This document shows, piece after piece, positions 1 through 12,400 of a stretch of DNA of 64,000 nucleotides. The notes under the pieces were generated by a model. The model was not told where the DNA came from. It saw only the letters and a list, made by a program, of their open reading frames with translations, and made no database searches. The translations under genes were made by a program, and so were the position numbers. Source of the DNA: Lingula anatina (Eukaryota; Brachiopoda; Lingulata; Lingulida; Lingulidae); assembly GCF_001039355.2 (NCBI RefSeq), contig NW_019775780.1:667810-731809 (forward strand). Direction: 5' to 3'. The stretch's first letter is position 1. Each line of letters begins with the position of its first letter.

Positions 1-1343
1 AATTGATGGTCATTATGCTGTTAAACATTATGTAATATTGCATCAAAATTTGAAGAAACCCCTATTTTGGGCACTGCTCCCATGATGACCATTTAAGGAA
101 AATCATGTAACTCACTGTTCTCAAACTTACAGGAAAGAAACATGGGACTAAAATATAGCTTCAGTAGGCAATTCAGTCTGTTTGGTAAATTTTTCTGGCA
201 ATTAAACATTTTTTTTTGTGAAAATTTAATTTTTCACTTATTGGCATTTTCAAGGTGTGACTTAGAACCTCCATGGGCTTGAAGACCTTTGCTAGACACA
301 TTTTCTGAATATCCATGATACTAATATTTTATTATTAAAAATTGATGGTCATTATGCTGTTAAACATTATGTAATGTTGCATCAAAATAGAAGAAAACAC
401 AATTTTTGGTGTTGCTGCCATGATGACCATTATGGAAAAAACCATGTTACTTATGACTGTCAAACTTTCAAAAAAGAAACAGGACTAAAATGCAGCCTGA
501 GTTGGAAAAGCAGTCTAATTAGCTTCTTTTTCTGGAAGTTATACATTTTAGTGAAATATTCATTATTATCTTTTTGGCATATTCATTGTGGGACTCAGAA
601 CTCCCATGGACATGAAGCCGAATGGTAATCAATTTTTCTACATGTCCTTGCTATTTATAGTCAATAATCAAAAATTGGTGATAATTATTCTATAATTTAT
701 TATGTAATGTTACATCAAAATTGACAAAAATCTTTTTGCACTGCTACTGCAAACATTATATAAAAAAAAACTGTGTTACTTTTTATTATTTTTAACATAC
801 AAGTATGATTTTTAGGATTGGCATGCAGTTCAAATTAGAAAGCCAGGTCAATTGGTCAATTCTTTTATTATTGAATTTATGCAATTTTGTGTAAAATTTT
901 TATTTTTCTCATTCTGGCACTTTCAAAGTATAAACTTGAACTCTGATGGGCGTGAAGCCTTATGCTTTTACTTTCGTCAGTGTTACCTGTTGTGCATAAT
1001 TAAAATTTGATATTGACTGTGCAGTTAAACATAGTGTATTATTGCATCGGAATTGGTAGTCTCCTATTTTGTGCATTATTGTTTTGTGCTTTTCTTAAGA
1101 TGTGACTTATGGGCCTGAAAGACCTTTGAGAGGGTTAGTCTGTAAATTTCCCTTGGGTATCACTTAGCTAATTTCAGTGTTATAAAGTAATTTGCCTAAT
1201 TAATAGGCCATTAAATGAGATTACATAAAGCACACTTGTTGATATTTCCCTGTAAACTCCCAAAGGGTAAGCTCTCCGCTAGATTAATAATAAGGAAGCA
1301 GTGATAATTATGCAGGTAAATTTTGTTTAACATTGCAAATAAG

Positions 1344-1417
<74 letters not shown>
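1344..1417. repeat. (TA)n microsatellite
   Basis: Alternating TA/AT run with one G interruption. It sits inside the ~335-bp satellite, just before the MITE at 1466. A short ORF of Ile/Tyr repeats through it is an artefact. Confidence 0.95.
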
Positions 1418-1420
<3 letters not shown>

Positions 1421-1465
1421 CGAAGATTAAAAGTTTGAATAGCAGCTTCATTGGAATTATATTTA

Positions 1466-1659
1466 CCTCTGCCAAGGAGGTTATGTTTTCACCCCTGTCT
1501 GTAATCAACATAACTCAAAAAGTTACGGACCGATTTTGATGAAATTTTCAGGAACTGTCGGAAGTGGGCAAGGAGGACTATGATTAGTTTTTGGTGGTGG
1601 TCCGGATCAATAATCAATCAATTATCAATAATAATCAACAATTGCTGCCTTGGCAGAGG
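1466..1659. mobile_element. MITE with 12-bp perfect terminal inverted repeats
   Basis: Starts with CCTCTGCCAAGG and ends with its exact reverse complement CCTTGGCAGAGG. The inside reads 'aaggaggttatgttttc', 'aaaaagttacggaccg' and 'tttgatgaaattttcagga', a pattern I recall as a short repeat shared by many animal genomes (memory, not a search). About 194 bp and non-coding. The superfamily is not clear, and no target-site duplication is obvious. Confidence 0.65.
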
Positions 1660-2229
1660 TCTGCACTCTCAAAGTGCTTTTCTAGTTTTGTTGTTTTCCT
1701 TTATAATTTTTTCTCAAACACTTGCATTTGTGACTTTTAACTCTCATCTGCCTGGGGCTCTGCACATTTTCTGTATTTCTACATAAGCAGTTGTATTGTT
1801 TTTTATGTCTTTAAACATTATGTAATATTATTTTATGCACTGTCATCATTTTTCAAATATTGAGACTTTCATAATGTGAATTTGAACTCTCATGGTCCTG
1901 AAACTGTAATCTTATTGAAGGGGTGGATTGAGACCATCTTCTGGGTCTTCCGGAAGACAGTCAGGTTATTAAGTTTATATTGACTGGTATCTATTTTTTT
2001 CTGTTGGAAGACCATCAAAATGGAGGATGGATCAACATAGATACTTTGTAATACTGTCAGAAAATATCTCTGGGTCTGCTCCTGTTATTGACCATGTTAC
2101 CTGTTGTGCAAGATTAAAATTCAGTGTTGACTGACAGTGCTATTATAAGCATTATTTATTATTGCATCAAAATTGACAAAATGACCTATTTTGCAGCTTT
2201 ATTTTCTGTTTTTTTGTCTGTACATTTGA

Positions 2230-2870
2230 CAGCTTTGCTGCCTTGTTTTTTTTTTTTTGGTTTACTCATTATGTAGCATGGTACTCACATGATTTCCAGC
2301 TGTTTCTGTAAAGTAGCAGTAATGATATATTTTATATTAATAAATACCTTCAAGCTATATTTTTTTTCAACATCGTGGTGCAGGCTAAATGATCAATTGA
2401 ATATTTGAAGAGATATGACATTGCAAACTAAAATCGTACAATATTTGACTATTTTTCATCTTATGCACAGCCATCTGTTGATATAAATGATATCAATTAT
2501 TCATGTACATACATGTATAAGTGATAACTATAAACAGCTAATTCAAATATTTTTAGTAGGTTTTGTGAATTTTGTGAAATAAGACTTCTTTCTTGACACT
2601 TTCTGGACACCCTGCTATACATCATGTGTAACTGAAATGAGGAGCAACCTTAGGGGAGATATAAGGGGAAAGCATGGCATGCCACCTGGGCAGGAGCAGT
2701 TAGAAAAGCTTTCTGACTGTCTGTTTACTAGCAGGTACAAATGCAGAGCTTAATCTGCACACAGTATGGAAATCAGAGATGCATGACAGCACTAATTAGG
2801 CATTTTGTGCAGCCTCCTGGCCAGTTACAAATTTCATCTGATCTGCCCACTGCAATTAAGGAATTTTAAA
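2230..2870. repeat. diverged direct duplicate, left copy
   Basis: This block matches 7900-8530 in the same orientation. Shared landmarks in order are the 'ccagctgtttctgtaaag' stretch, the 'ataccttcaagcta' stretch, 'ttttgtgaaataagac', 'catgtgtaactgaaatga', 'gggcaggagcagttag' and 'tgcagcctcctggccagt'. The copies differ by many substitutions and small indels, so the duplication is old. I see no gene in it. Confidence 0.75.
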
Positions 2871-3640
2871 ACTAAGTCATTAAGAATGGCGAACAAATAT
2901 TCAGGAAAATTAAATTTTCCTCACCTAATAGATTTACCCCCTACCCTAAGGCCAATGACAGCAGACATGACAAACGAGCACCTGAATTCCCACCTGAGAC
3001 CGAGGGTTTGCTGAAGAAGAGTGACAAACCAGGCTGCTGTGGTAATGGCATCAGAGCTTAAATTGCAAACTCAGTCTCGAAGGACAGAGCTTAACCTGGT
3101 ACTAGGGTCAGTATACACATCAGTGAGTGCACATAAACTTCATTATTGTAATAAATCCGCTCACTGTGGGCCTGGCAGGATAGCTGATAGAATGAATTAT
3201 TTCATTGACTAGTGGAAGACTTTAGCACATGATAAAAACAGCTTACAAATTGTCAGTGGTATGAACATCGAGTATGATCACACACCTGTCGAGGGGTTTT
3301 CACCAACCCGGTCTGAGACAATGTGAAATTGTGTGCTGCGTCTGCTCTTCTGCATTACAGGTACTTGAGTAAGACCAAGAAATCCTCAAACTTGTTTTTT
3401 AGTAAAGCCTTACCAACCAGTGACTTAAAGTCCTATCTCAAGGTGGATTAAAGATGTACTTTATTCATCAGGAATTGACAAAGATCAGCTTTCAGCTCAT
3501 AGCACAAGAGCTGCTGTTACAAGTAAAGATAAGAGTGCGTCCCACTTGAAACTATTTACAATATAAATTACTCGTTCCCATAATTTTAAAAAGTCCACAT
3601 TGAAAATAGTGATAAATAATGGAAGAGTAAGCTGAACCAT
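2871..3640. other. intergenic stretch, nothing recognised
   Basis: No conserved ORF, RNA gene or terminal repeat seen. Two small ORFs (2805-3014 and 3021-3212) have no recognisable motif and look like chance. Confidence 0.5.
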
Positions 3641-5095
3641 ATAGTGACAGTGGATCCAGCATGGGACATACCATTAATATGCTGCAGTAAATGGGAAAAA
3701 TCCATTTTTCAATGCTGGTCCCATACTTGAAACACAAAATCTGCTGCATGCATGTTTATTTACGTTTTGCAAAGTTGATTACACTGAATTCAACAACCAT
3801 GTTAGTTGCTGCATATTTTAGGGCATGACTGGTTGCTTTGCAATACTTCCCAAATTTTTTTCATGGCAAGTGCGATGTACTAGTGTGGCTAGTCTTGTGT
3901 ACATTGTAGGTGGCATGGGTCTATTACGAGCAACGTCAAATTCCTTGTAAATCCTCAAAATTGTGCAGTTTCATTTACAAGTTTTACATTGCTTTCTTGT
4001 GTGATACTGGTCATGTATTGGTCCTCCATGAACAGATTCTTATTGAAAGACTTTTCGTGCAGAATCTTTATTCATGGAAAGGAGAAAACAGAGGCAAATC
4101 CAGCAATGAAGTCTTTGAACCTTCAGTATCCATATATCCTGTGGAATATATGATAGGTAGAGCATACATGCATAAATAAATTAAAAAGGGCCACCTAAAA
4201 TATTTTAATGGTTCCCATAATTTAATAATTCTTTCCCAAAATTTAATAACTCTTTCCCACAATTTAATAATTTGTTCCCACAATTTATTCAATTCATTCT
4301 CACAATTTTAATAATAAGTTCCAGCTGTCAGTGACAGCTAGTTCATCCAACCCCATTCTTAGGCTCTAATCTTAGGCTCTAAATATATAAATTAATTAAT
4401 AATTAAATAAATAAATAAATAAATAACAGACTTGGTCCCATACTTGAAAAACAAAAACTGCTGCATGCATGTTTATTTATGTTTTGCAAAGTTGATTACC
4501 CTGAATTCAACAACCATGTTAGTTGCTGCATATTTTAGGGCATGGCTGGTTGCTTTGCAATACTTCCCAAATTTTTTCATGGCAAGTGCGATGTACTAAT
4601 ATAGCCAGTCTTGTGTTGTAGGTGGCATAGGTCTATTACGAGCGACATCAAATTCCTTGTGAATTTTCAAAATTGTGCAGTTTCATTTACAAGTGTTACA
4701 TTGCTTTCTCGTGTGATACTGGTCTTGTAATGGTCCTCCATGAACAGATGCTTATTGAAAGACTTTTCGTGCAGAATCTTTATTCATTGAAAGGAGAAAA
4801 CAGGCAAATCCAGCAATGAAATCTTTGTACCTTCAGTATCCATATATCCTGTGGAATATATGATAGGTAGAGCATGCATGCATAAATAAATTAAAAAGGG
4901 TCACCTAAAATATTTTAATGGTTCCCATTATTTAATAATTCTTTCCGAAAATTTAATAACTCTTTTCCACAATTTAATAATTTGTTCCCACAATTTATTC
5001 AATTCATTCTCACAATTTTAATAATAAAAGTTCCCGCTGTCATTGACAGTTCATCCAACCCCATCCTTAGGCTCTAATCTTAGGTTCTAATACAA
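3640..5095. repeat. ~715-bp tandem duplication
   Basis: 3718-4375 and 4433-5090 are near-identical direct copies, offset about 715 bp. Both run from 'ggtcccatacttgaaa' through 'ctgctgcatgcatgtttattta' type sequence to the 'aggctctaatcttaggttcta' type end. Each holds an AT-rich internal array of ~20-bp units ('ttcccacaatttaataat'). The first ~80 bases (3640-3720) recur in diverged form near 7460-7800. The few differences mean the duplication is younger than the 2230/7900 pair. No gene is supported. Confidence 0.8.
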
Positions 5096-5129
5096 GCTGG
5101 GCATTTTGTACTGTTCGGCTTGCACTCTC

Positions 5130-7215
5130 AACAACATCAGCAGCACTGTGTCTCAGCTCCTGACAGCAGTGTCTCAGCGCTGTACCCCGCAGCCTACACC
5201 AATAGCGGTCTCCAGGCAGTGGTTTTCTTACCAACCCTCTTATAGCTATGTGCCTGGCAGCCCAGGATGACAGCCATCTTCCCAGCATTGGTTCTCTTAC
5301 TGGCCCTCATCTCAGCAGTGTACCCAAAAGCCCACGACAAGAGCTGCCTTCCAGGCAGTGGTTCTCTCATCGGCCCCCGAAGACAGCAGTCCTCCCAATG
5401 GTGGTCCTCTCACTGGCCCTCATCTCAGTGGTATGCCCAGCAGCCCACGACAACAGTGGTTTTCCTAGCAGCGGTTCTCTCACCAGCCCTCATCTCACTG
5501 ATACACTCGGCAGCCCAGAACAACTGCGGTCTCCCAGCAGCTGTTCTCTCACCAGCCCTTGCCTCAGTGGTGTCCCAAGCAGCCCACCCTGACAGCGGTC
5601 TTCCAGGCATCAGTTCTCTCACTAGCTCTCTCATCAGTGTACTTGGTAGCCCACAATAACAGCGGCCTTGCAGGCAGTGGTTCTCTCTCTGGCCCTCGTC
5701 TCGGCGGTGCACCCAGCAGCCCAGGAAGACAGCAGTCCTCCCAACATTTGTTCTCTCACCAGTCCTCATCTCAGTGGTGTACCTGGCAACCCACGAGAAC
5801 AGCAGTCCCTGACAGCTGTTCTCTTACCAGCCCTTGTGTCAACAGTATACCTGGTGGCCCACAACGATAGTGGTCTCCCCGGCAGCAGTTGTCTCACCAG
5901 CCCTCATCTGAGTGGTGCACCCTGTAGCCCACGACCACAACTGTCTTCCCGGCAGAGGTGTTCTCACTGGCATCATCTCAGCTGTGTACCCAGCAGCCCA
6001 CAACGACAACAGTCTTCCTGACAGCGGTTCTGTCTCTGGCCCTCGTCTCAGCCTTATACCAGGTAGCCCACAATGACAGTGGTCCTCCCAGCAGCAGTTT
6101 TTGCACCGGCTCTCGTCTCGGCAACCCACGATGACAGCAGTGTCAGCGTTAACCAGGCAGCCCACGACGACAGCTGTCTTTCTGGCAGTGGTTCTCTCAC
6201 TGGCATCATCTCAGCGGTGTACAAAGCAGCCCACAATGACAAGGGTTCTTTCTCCAGCCTTTGTCTCAGCCTTGCAACAGGCAGCCCACAACGACAGTGG
6301 TCTCTTTCACTAGCCCTCATCTTAGCAGTTTACCAGGCAGCCCAAGATCTTACACCGGCCCTCATCTCAGCAACCCACGATGACAGCTGTCTCCCCAACA
6401 GCAGTTCTCTCACCAGCCCCAATCTCAGTTGTGTACCTGGCAGCCTACCACGTCAGCAGTTTTCACGACAGCAGTTCTATCACCAGCCCTTGTCTCAGCC
6501 CTTTACCAGGCAGCCCACGAAACAGTGGTCTTCCCAGCAGTGGTTCTTTCACCTGCCCTCATCTTAGCAGTTTACCAGGCAACCCAAGATGACAGCGATC
6601 CTCCTGGCAGTGGTTCTTACACCAGCCCTTGTCTCAGCAACCCATGCCAACATGACAGCAGTGTCCCCAACAGCAGTGGTCTCACTGGCCCCAATCTCAG
6701 TTGTGTACCTGGCAGCCCACCACGACAGCAGTTTTCTTGACAGCAGTTCTTTCACCAGCCCTTGTCTCAGCAGTTTACCAGGCAGCCCACAATGATAGCG
6801 GTCCTCCTGGCAGTGGTTCTTACACCCGCCCTCGTCTTGGCAACCCATGATGACAGCCGTCTCAGCAGTTTACCGGGCAGCCCACAACGACAGCTGTCTT
6901 CCCAGCAATGGTTCTTTCACATGCCCTCGCCTCAGTCAAGTACCCTACAACCCACGGTGTGGTTCTCTCAGTGGCTCTCATCTCAGAGGTTAACCCCGCA
7001 GCCCATGATGATAGCATTCTTCTGGACAGGGGTTCCATCAGCGGCCCTCGTCTCAGCAGGGTACCCAGCAGCCCACAATAACATGGTCTTCTTGGCAGTG
7101 GTTCTCTCATCGACCCTTTCTTAGCAGTTTTCCCAGCAGCCCTAGACCGTCTCAGCATCATTGGTTTTCTCAGCCCTCTTCTCAGTGGTATTCCCTGCAG
7201 TGGTCTACCTGGCAA
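5130..7215. repeat. GC-rich ~70-bp minisatellite, about 30 copies
   Basis: A unit carrying 'cagcccacgacgacagc', 'ggcagtggttctctcac' and 'cagccctcatctcag' repeats about every 70 bp. The 'cagccca' anchor falls near 5257, 5328, 5437, 5508, 5579, 5647, 5716, 5787, 5853, 5923, 5991 and 6063, and so on. Because 70 is not a multiple of three, each frame is re-read in turn, which yields many overlapping 70-160-aa Ser/Pro-rich ORFs on both strands. No frame is open throughout and no start or splice context stands out, so I call it non-coding. Its base composition is far more GC-rich than its surroundings. Confidence 0.85.
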
Positions 7216-7249
7216 CCGTCAGCAATGGCAATCTCAACAGTACTGTTTT

Positions 7250-7899
7250 ATTTTAATCAGATTTTGTATAATTTTTTTCGCTACATTAAATTTATAATTT
7301 TTATATTTATTTTGTTCTTGTTGTTTTTTATCTTTGATCAGCCCGCAACACCCACAATTTCAATAATTTGTTCCCTAATTTAAATAGCTCATTCCCACAA
7401 TTTTATAATTCCTCATTGAACAGTGATACTGTCACAATCAGCTTACGCAAAAGCTCAAGAACGGAAGAGTTAGTTGAACTATGTAGTGACAGAGGATCCA
7501 GGTTATGCGAGACATACCTGTGAATGTGACATAAATTGGGGAAGAAGAAGGGGCAACGAAGGGCCTTAGGAAAGACCTCTACACAAATTTTTGCCTACAG
7601 GATGCCACAGCAATGATAATGCAGACAGACCACAAATTTGCCAGGCGCAGATTGGCTGTAAATTTGACCGTCTTCCCAGATATGAATGGTTGGTTTGTGT
7701 ACATGTTGTTTGCTGGAGAAGGGGTGATAAGATACGTACAGCATGTGGAATACCATTAATATGCTGCAGTAAATGGGAAATATTTAAGTTCAATACTGGT
7801 TTGATATTTGAAAAACAACAAATGTGAATGTCCAGAAAAACATATTTTGCTATAAATAAATGGTCTAGAACATGCTTTGTATTCAATCAGGTGATATGC
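7250..7899. other. AT-rich spacer after the minisatellite
   Basis: Holds a few 'ttcccacaattt'-type units like those at 4200-4310, and a diverged piece of 3640-3740 ('accattaatatgctgcagta' at about 7752). No gene seen. Confidence 0.5.
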
Positions 7900-8530
7900 T
7901 TTCTTCTTTTGGTTTTGGTTTTATCTCATTATATGAAGGCACCCGCACGCTTTCCAGCTGTTTCTGTAAAGAAGCAGTAATGATGTGTGTTATATCTTAT
8001 ATTAAAAATACCTTCAAGCTACATTTTTTCTTTAACAAAAACTAATGTAAAATATACTGGTATTTGTTTCACACATGAAGTCATTGAGATGCAGGCTAAA
8101 TGATCAATTTGATATTTGTAGAGATATGAAAAATAAAATCATACAATTTATCTATTTTTATCTTGTACGATGTGCATCCATTAATATAAATGATATCAAT
8201 TATATATGCACATACATTTACTACTGATAAAAAACCTTAAATTCATATATTATTAGTAGATTTTGTCAATTTTGTGAAATAAGACTTTTTTCTGGACACT
8301 TTCTGATACTTTCATGTGTAACTGAAATGAAGAGAAACCTTAGGGGCGCAATAAAAGGAGAACATGACTGGGCAGGAGCAGTTAGAGAAATTCTCTGTCT
8401 GTCTATATTTACTGGCAGGTACAAATACAGAGATAAATCTGGGTATGAAGGAAGCATGGAAATAGATGCATGACAGCAGTAAGGTATTCTGTGCAGCCTC
8501 CTGGCCAGTAACAATTTCCTAATCAGAAAT
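7900..8530. repeat. diverged direct duplicate, right copy
   Basis: Partner of 2230-2870, in the same order and orientation. The pair brackets the tandem duplication and the minisatellite, so the whole 2.2-8.5 kb block looks like a compound local duplication. Confidence 0.75.
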
Positions 8531-9478
8531 TTTGCAAAGTGCAGTTCACGCTGAAAAGTAGGTCAAAAGTCAAACTGAAGGTCATAGTAAAGTTGCCAGT
8601 AGATGACTTCCTATTCAAGTTCAATAGTAACTATGAAAAATACTTTTTAACATTTGTGGGAAAACAGTCTCCAAAATATGATCCTTCCCCTCAAAAAACA
8701 CATTACTTTTGTACATATAATTTGATCTTACAGATATTTGAAAAGAACTTGCTTTTTGTCACTAAACTAAGCCATTCAGCAAATTATACAGTAAAACAAA
8801 AAATATGGTTAGACTGTTACAGGGACAAGTGTGTCGGACAGCAGCAGCAATGACAAGGAGAGACCCATAATCAGATTACATACAGGCATGTATAGTGCCA
8901 GTATATAAATATTTCAAGATGAAATTCACTTTTTTTTAGATTTTAATTCACATATAGCCCTTGGGCATTATCAAAATACTGTATACATTTTGTTCTTGCA
9001 TAGGCTTAGTTATACTAGTAGCACCATTTTTCAGTATCTTACAGGCATACAATGATTGCTTAACTTTTATATGATTCTGTTGTAATTCTAAAAACCCAGC
9101 TTTTTTTACAGCAAACTAGCCTTAGAGACTCCTGTGCATGATTTCCCTCATAGCACCTTGCTGTAAGTTAATCAGGATATACTAATAATAGTTCTTAAAC
9201 AGTATCACGCAAATTACAATATTATCACAAATTTAAAGTCTTATTATGCAAAAAAAAAAAAAAAAAAAAAAAAACCTCTGAACAACTAAAAATGCCTGTT
9301 CTCATCAATATTTCAATTTTACCTCAGAATGTCAACAAACTGCATGAATTCTGCAAATTAATTCAAATGTCAATCTACAGGAATTGCATTCTTTTGTGGG
9401 TAGAATTGTCTTGCTATAACAATTCAAAAATTGTCTGTTGAGCACATAATCAGCATGATCTAAAAATCTCCCTGCCAA
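8531..9478. other. 3' flank of SMCR8
   Basis: No gene seen. A poly-A run of about 25 lies at 9250-9274. Part of this must be the SMCR8 3' UTR, which runs leftwards from 9479, but I cannot place the poly(A) site. An ORF at 8539-8853 has no recognisable motif. Confidence 0.4.
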
Positions 9479-12400
9479 TCATGCTTTGAACACTTTGCAT
9501 TCTCGGAGATCCAGCTTCACAGAAGTTGGCAATGTGTCTGAAATAAAGAAGCACTGTAAATTGCTTGAAATTCTTCACTAAGGATCATCAGTATTCTACA
9601 AGGTCATCTCTAATATTTCATTTTTAAAAAATATTATGATAATGATTTTGAAAGATGTTCTTTAACAATAAGATATATCATACCTGAATATGAACATCTT
9701 GCCCATTCATCATACTGCTGCATTTTTACAATTTCAGATAAATACTGAAAAAAAGTGCAAATTCATGACAGAGGTATGAGAATTTTCTTTGAGGAGACAC
9801 ACATTTGTTTCTAACGAAGAAATTGAGATAAATAACAGTTATCAGAGTTTATTTATTTCAGCATTGAGTTATATGAGTTTTTCATGCATACATCTCATAT
9901 TTATGACAAAAATGAGACATATCAGCTTTTTACAAAACAGCAATCATCTATAAAAGGCTAGGAAAACACAATAATCCATTTAGCCTTTCTATAAGTCACC
10001 TACCTCAATGACTGGTACATCTCCAGGATGAACACTCAATCTTGTATCACAGAACTCCGTGGACTTCATGTTGTATACATTGGCCCTTTCTAAAGGATGA
10101 GCACTGCAAAGAGAAAAGCCACATCACATCTCAGTCACATCTCAGTCACAGGTAAAGCAATGGAAAAGATAATGAAAACAATGCTTATCATGACCAGGAA
10201 TGGTATCTTAATCAAAATAATTTGTATCACAAAAATTAGGGTTTCATATTCAATCTAGATTACATGTATTTATTTTTTCTACCATTTAATGATATTCATA
10301 AATGCTACCATGTTGGTAGGAAAGATCTAATAAGAAAGTACTACACTCACAAATCATTGTCTTGGAAACTACTGGGTTCTTTCTGGCAAAAGCAATGATA
10401 GTAAATAAATGCTCTGGTGGCTAGCTCCAGAAGTTCACTGTAAATTGAGCAAAATGAAAGAAGACACAGTAATATTACTCTTGTAACTGGGAAGTTAGAT
10501 AAAAGGGAATATGATCATGGTGAAGCCTATGAACTTCATTGTAATCTTTTCACCAGTAAAGAAAGTGTTGGTATGACAAGATGTTTTATGCTTGTATTGT
10601 GCACATCATACATTTAAGTCCTCTGATATTATTATTGAAAAGTAATTATTTTGAATGGACAAAAACATGTTACAAAATAATAATAATAATAATAATAATA
10701 AAAATAAAAATAACCAAATAAAATAAATAATAAAATAATATAAATAAATTCTCACCAGTGGACAAATGGAATGTAAGTGTCTTCTGTTTTGAATATCTTT
10801 CTCTGTTTGTATATATCTTTAATAATGTGTCCCTTAAAAACAAAGTTACTATTACTGACCTTGTATTCTACATTCATAAAATGTTGAAACATCATACACA
10901 AAATAATTATGACTATTAATTAATCTCATGTTTCCTATCAACTTTTTTTTAGATGTTTTTCTTTAATAATAGTAATTAAATTACTGGCATAAACATTCCA
11001 CTGAAGTATTTTTCATACTTTTTCAGTTTGTCCAATACTCAAACACATTTGATAGATCAATGATTTTTTTTTTTGGCAAGTGAGAAATCCATTGCCATAT
11101 CTTGAACATCTGTGTGTGTGATCTTGATCTTTAAGTTATAATTATTTTATTAGGTTGTCAACCACCATGATGTCAAGTACAAATCATTCTATAGAGCTGA
11201 ACAAAAAAAGAGCTACACATGTTGGTATTAAAATGACAAGGTTGATTTTTGTGACAAATAACTTGCCTGATTTCCCTTTACAACTAATCAACACAGAACA
11301 CATGAAAAGAGACATTTTTAATTAATTTTAAAGCAGGACTTACTTTATAAGCTGGAGCAGTCAGCATTTTTCTTTCAATATCCAGAACAGAGACATAGTT
11401 CTGAAAAGTCAAAAACTATATATTTTCTTTCTACCAACCAAAGAATCTGATTAAAATGACATATCATGCACACTTGTAATTTTCTTTGATTTTTATTATG
11501 ATTGGGTAGGCACTTTTTTATTTTGGAGTGGGGCTGAGTGCCTGAAAAGAGTTTATGTCAGGCCCTGAGCACATGCATACATTTGTACAATTGCATGTTC
11601 ACAACAGAGGCACCACATTATTCAGAACTGCAACAAAGTAGCAATTGTGACAAGGCCCATATTTTCAGTTTTTCCTCTTTTTATAATTCCTTTAGTACGG
11701 TCCCCAACAATGCACAAATGCAAGTGCCTGCACACAGAAGCAATATAACTGTATTCCTACCCTAACAGAACTTGGCACTAAAGGACTGCTTGTTCTTCGT
11801 TCAGGGCGGCACATTCCAAGTAGTTTGAAGTGAGCTAAGTCAACCATCTTGATTTGTTTTGGTTTGCTCAAACATGGCACTACAGCATGATTTGGACTGA
11901 AATGTTAAATAATGCAAATGAAAACAATCTGATGTGTCTAAAAGTGTATTATTTTTGCAATTAGAAACAGCAAATACTCTGATATGTAAACACGTTCTTC
12001 AAAGATTTTGAATTATCTTAGTCATGATACTAATTTCATTATTTAAGAAGTACCTTGAACTGTCACTTCAATATTTAATACTCAAATATCATTTTATCAT
12101 ATAGTATGTTGAACCTTTCATTTACCAGTACATTGGTATTAGAGTATTGGCACATGTGTTTTTTTTTTTTTTGTGCTGCATATACATGTAGTTAAGAATT
12201 TTTTTCTGAAAATCTTTAAAAACTTGGTGAATTGGACCGAGTAATTAATCTATGCCACATACATTGTATGACCTGGTAAAAACAACCACAGTGCAGTGAC
12301 AATGGCTGTTACAGCTTTTTCATCTTTGGCACCACCAAGCACAACAAGAGGGCGTCCTGTCAGCAAAGTTGCCAGGATTTCTGGGCTGCAGCGATATTCT

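Larger units (their letters stand above)
1..2210. repeat. degenerate ~335-bp tandem satellite
   Basis: The block that opens the window (ATGGTCATTATGCTGTTAAA, then ATTATGTAAT and a run like TTGCATCAAAAT) recurs at about 340, 675, 1003, 1795 and 2110, so about six diverged copies lie head to tail. Each copy also has the TGATGACC-type stretch and the 'gacttagaacctccatgg' type stretch in the same order. The spacing is regular except between copies 4 and 5, where a (TA)n tract and a MITE are inserted. Short ORFs here are not conserved between copies, so I read the block as non-coding. Confidence 0.7.

Noticed and set aside
5248-7124. Many Ser/Pro-rich ORFs of 70-164 aa
   Set aside because: They come from a ~70-bp minisatellite read in rotating frames on both strands; none is continuous.
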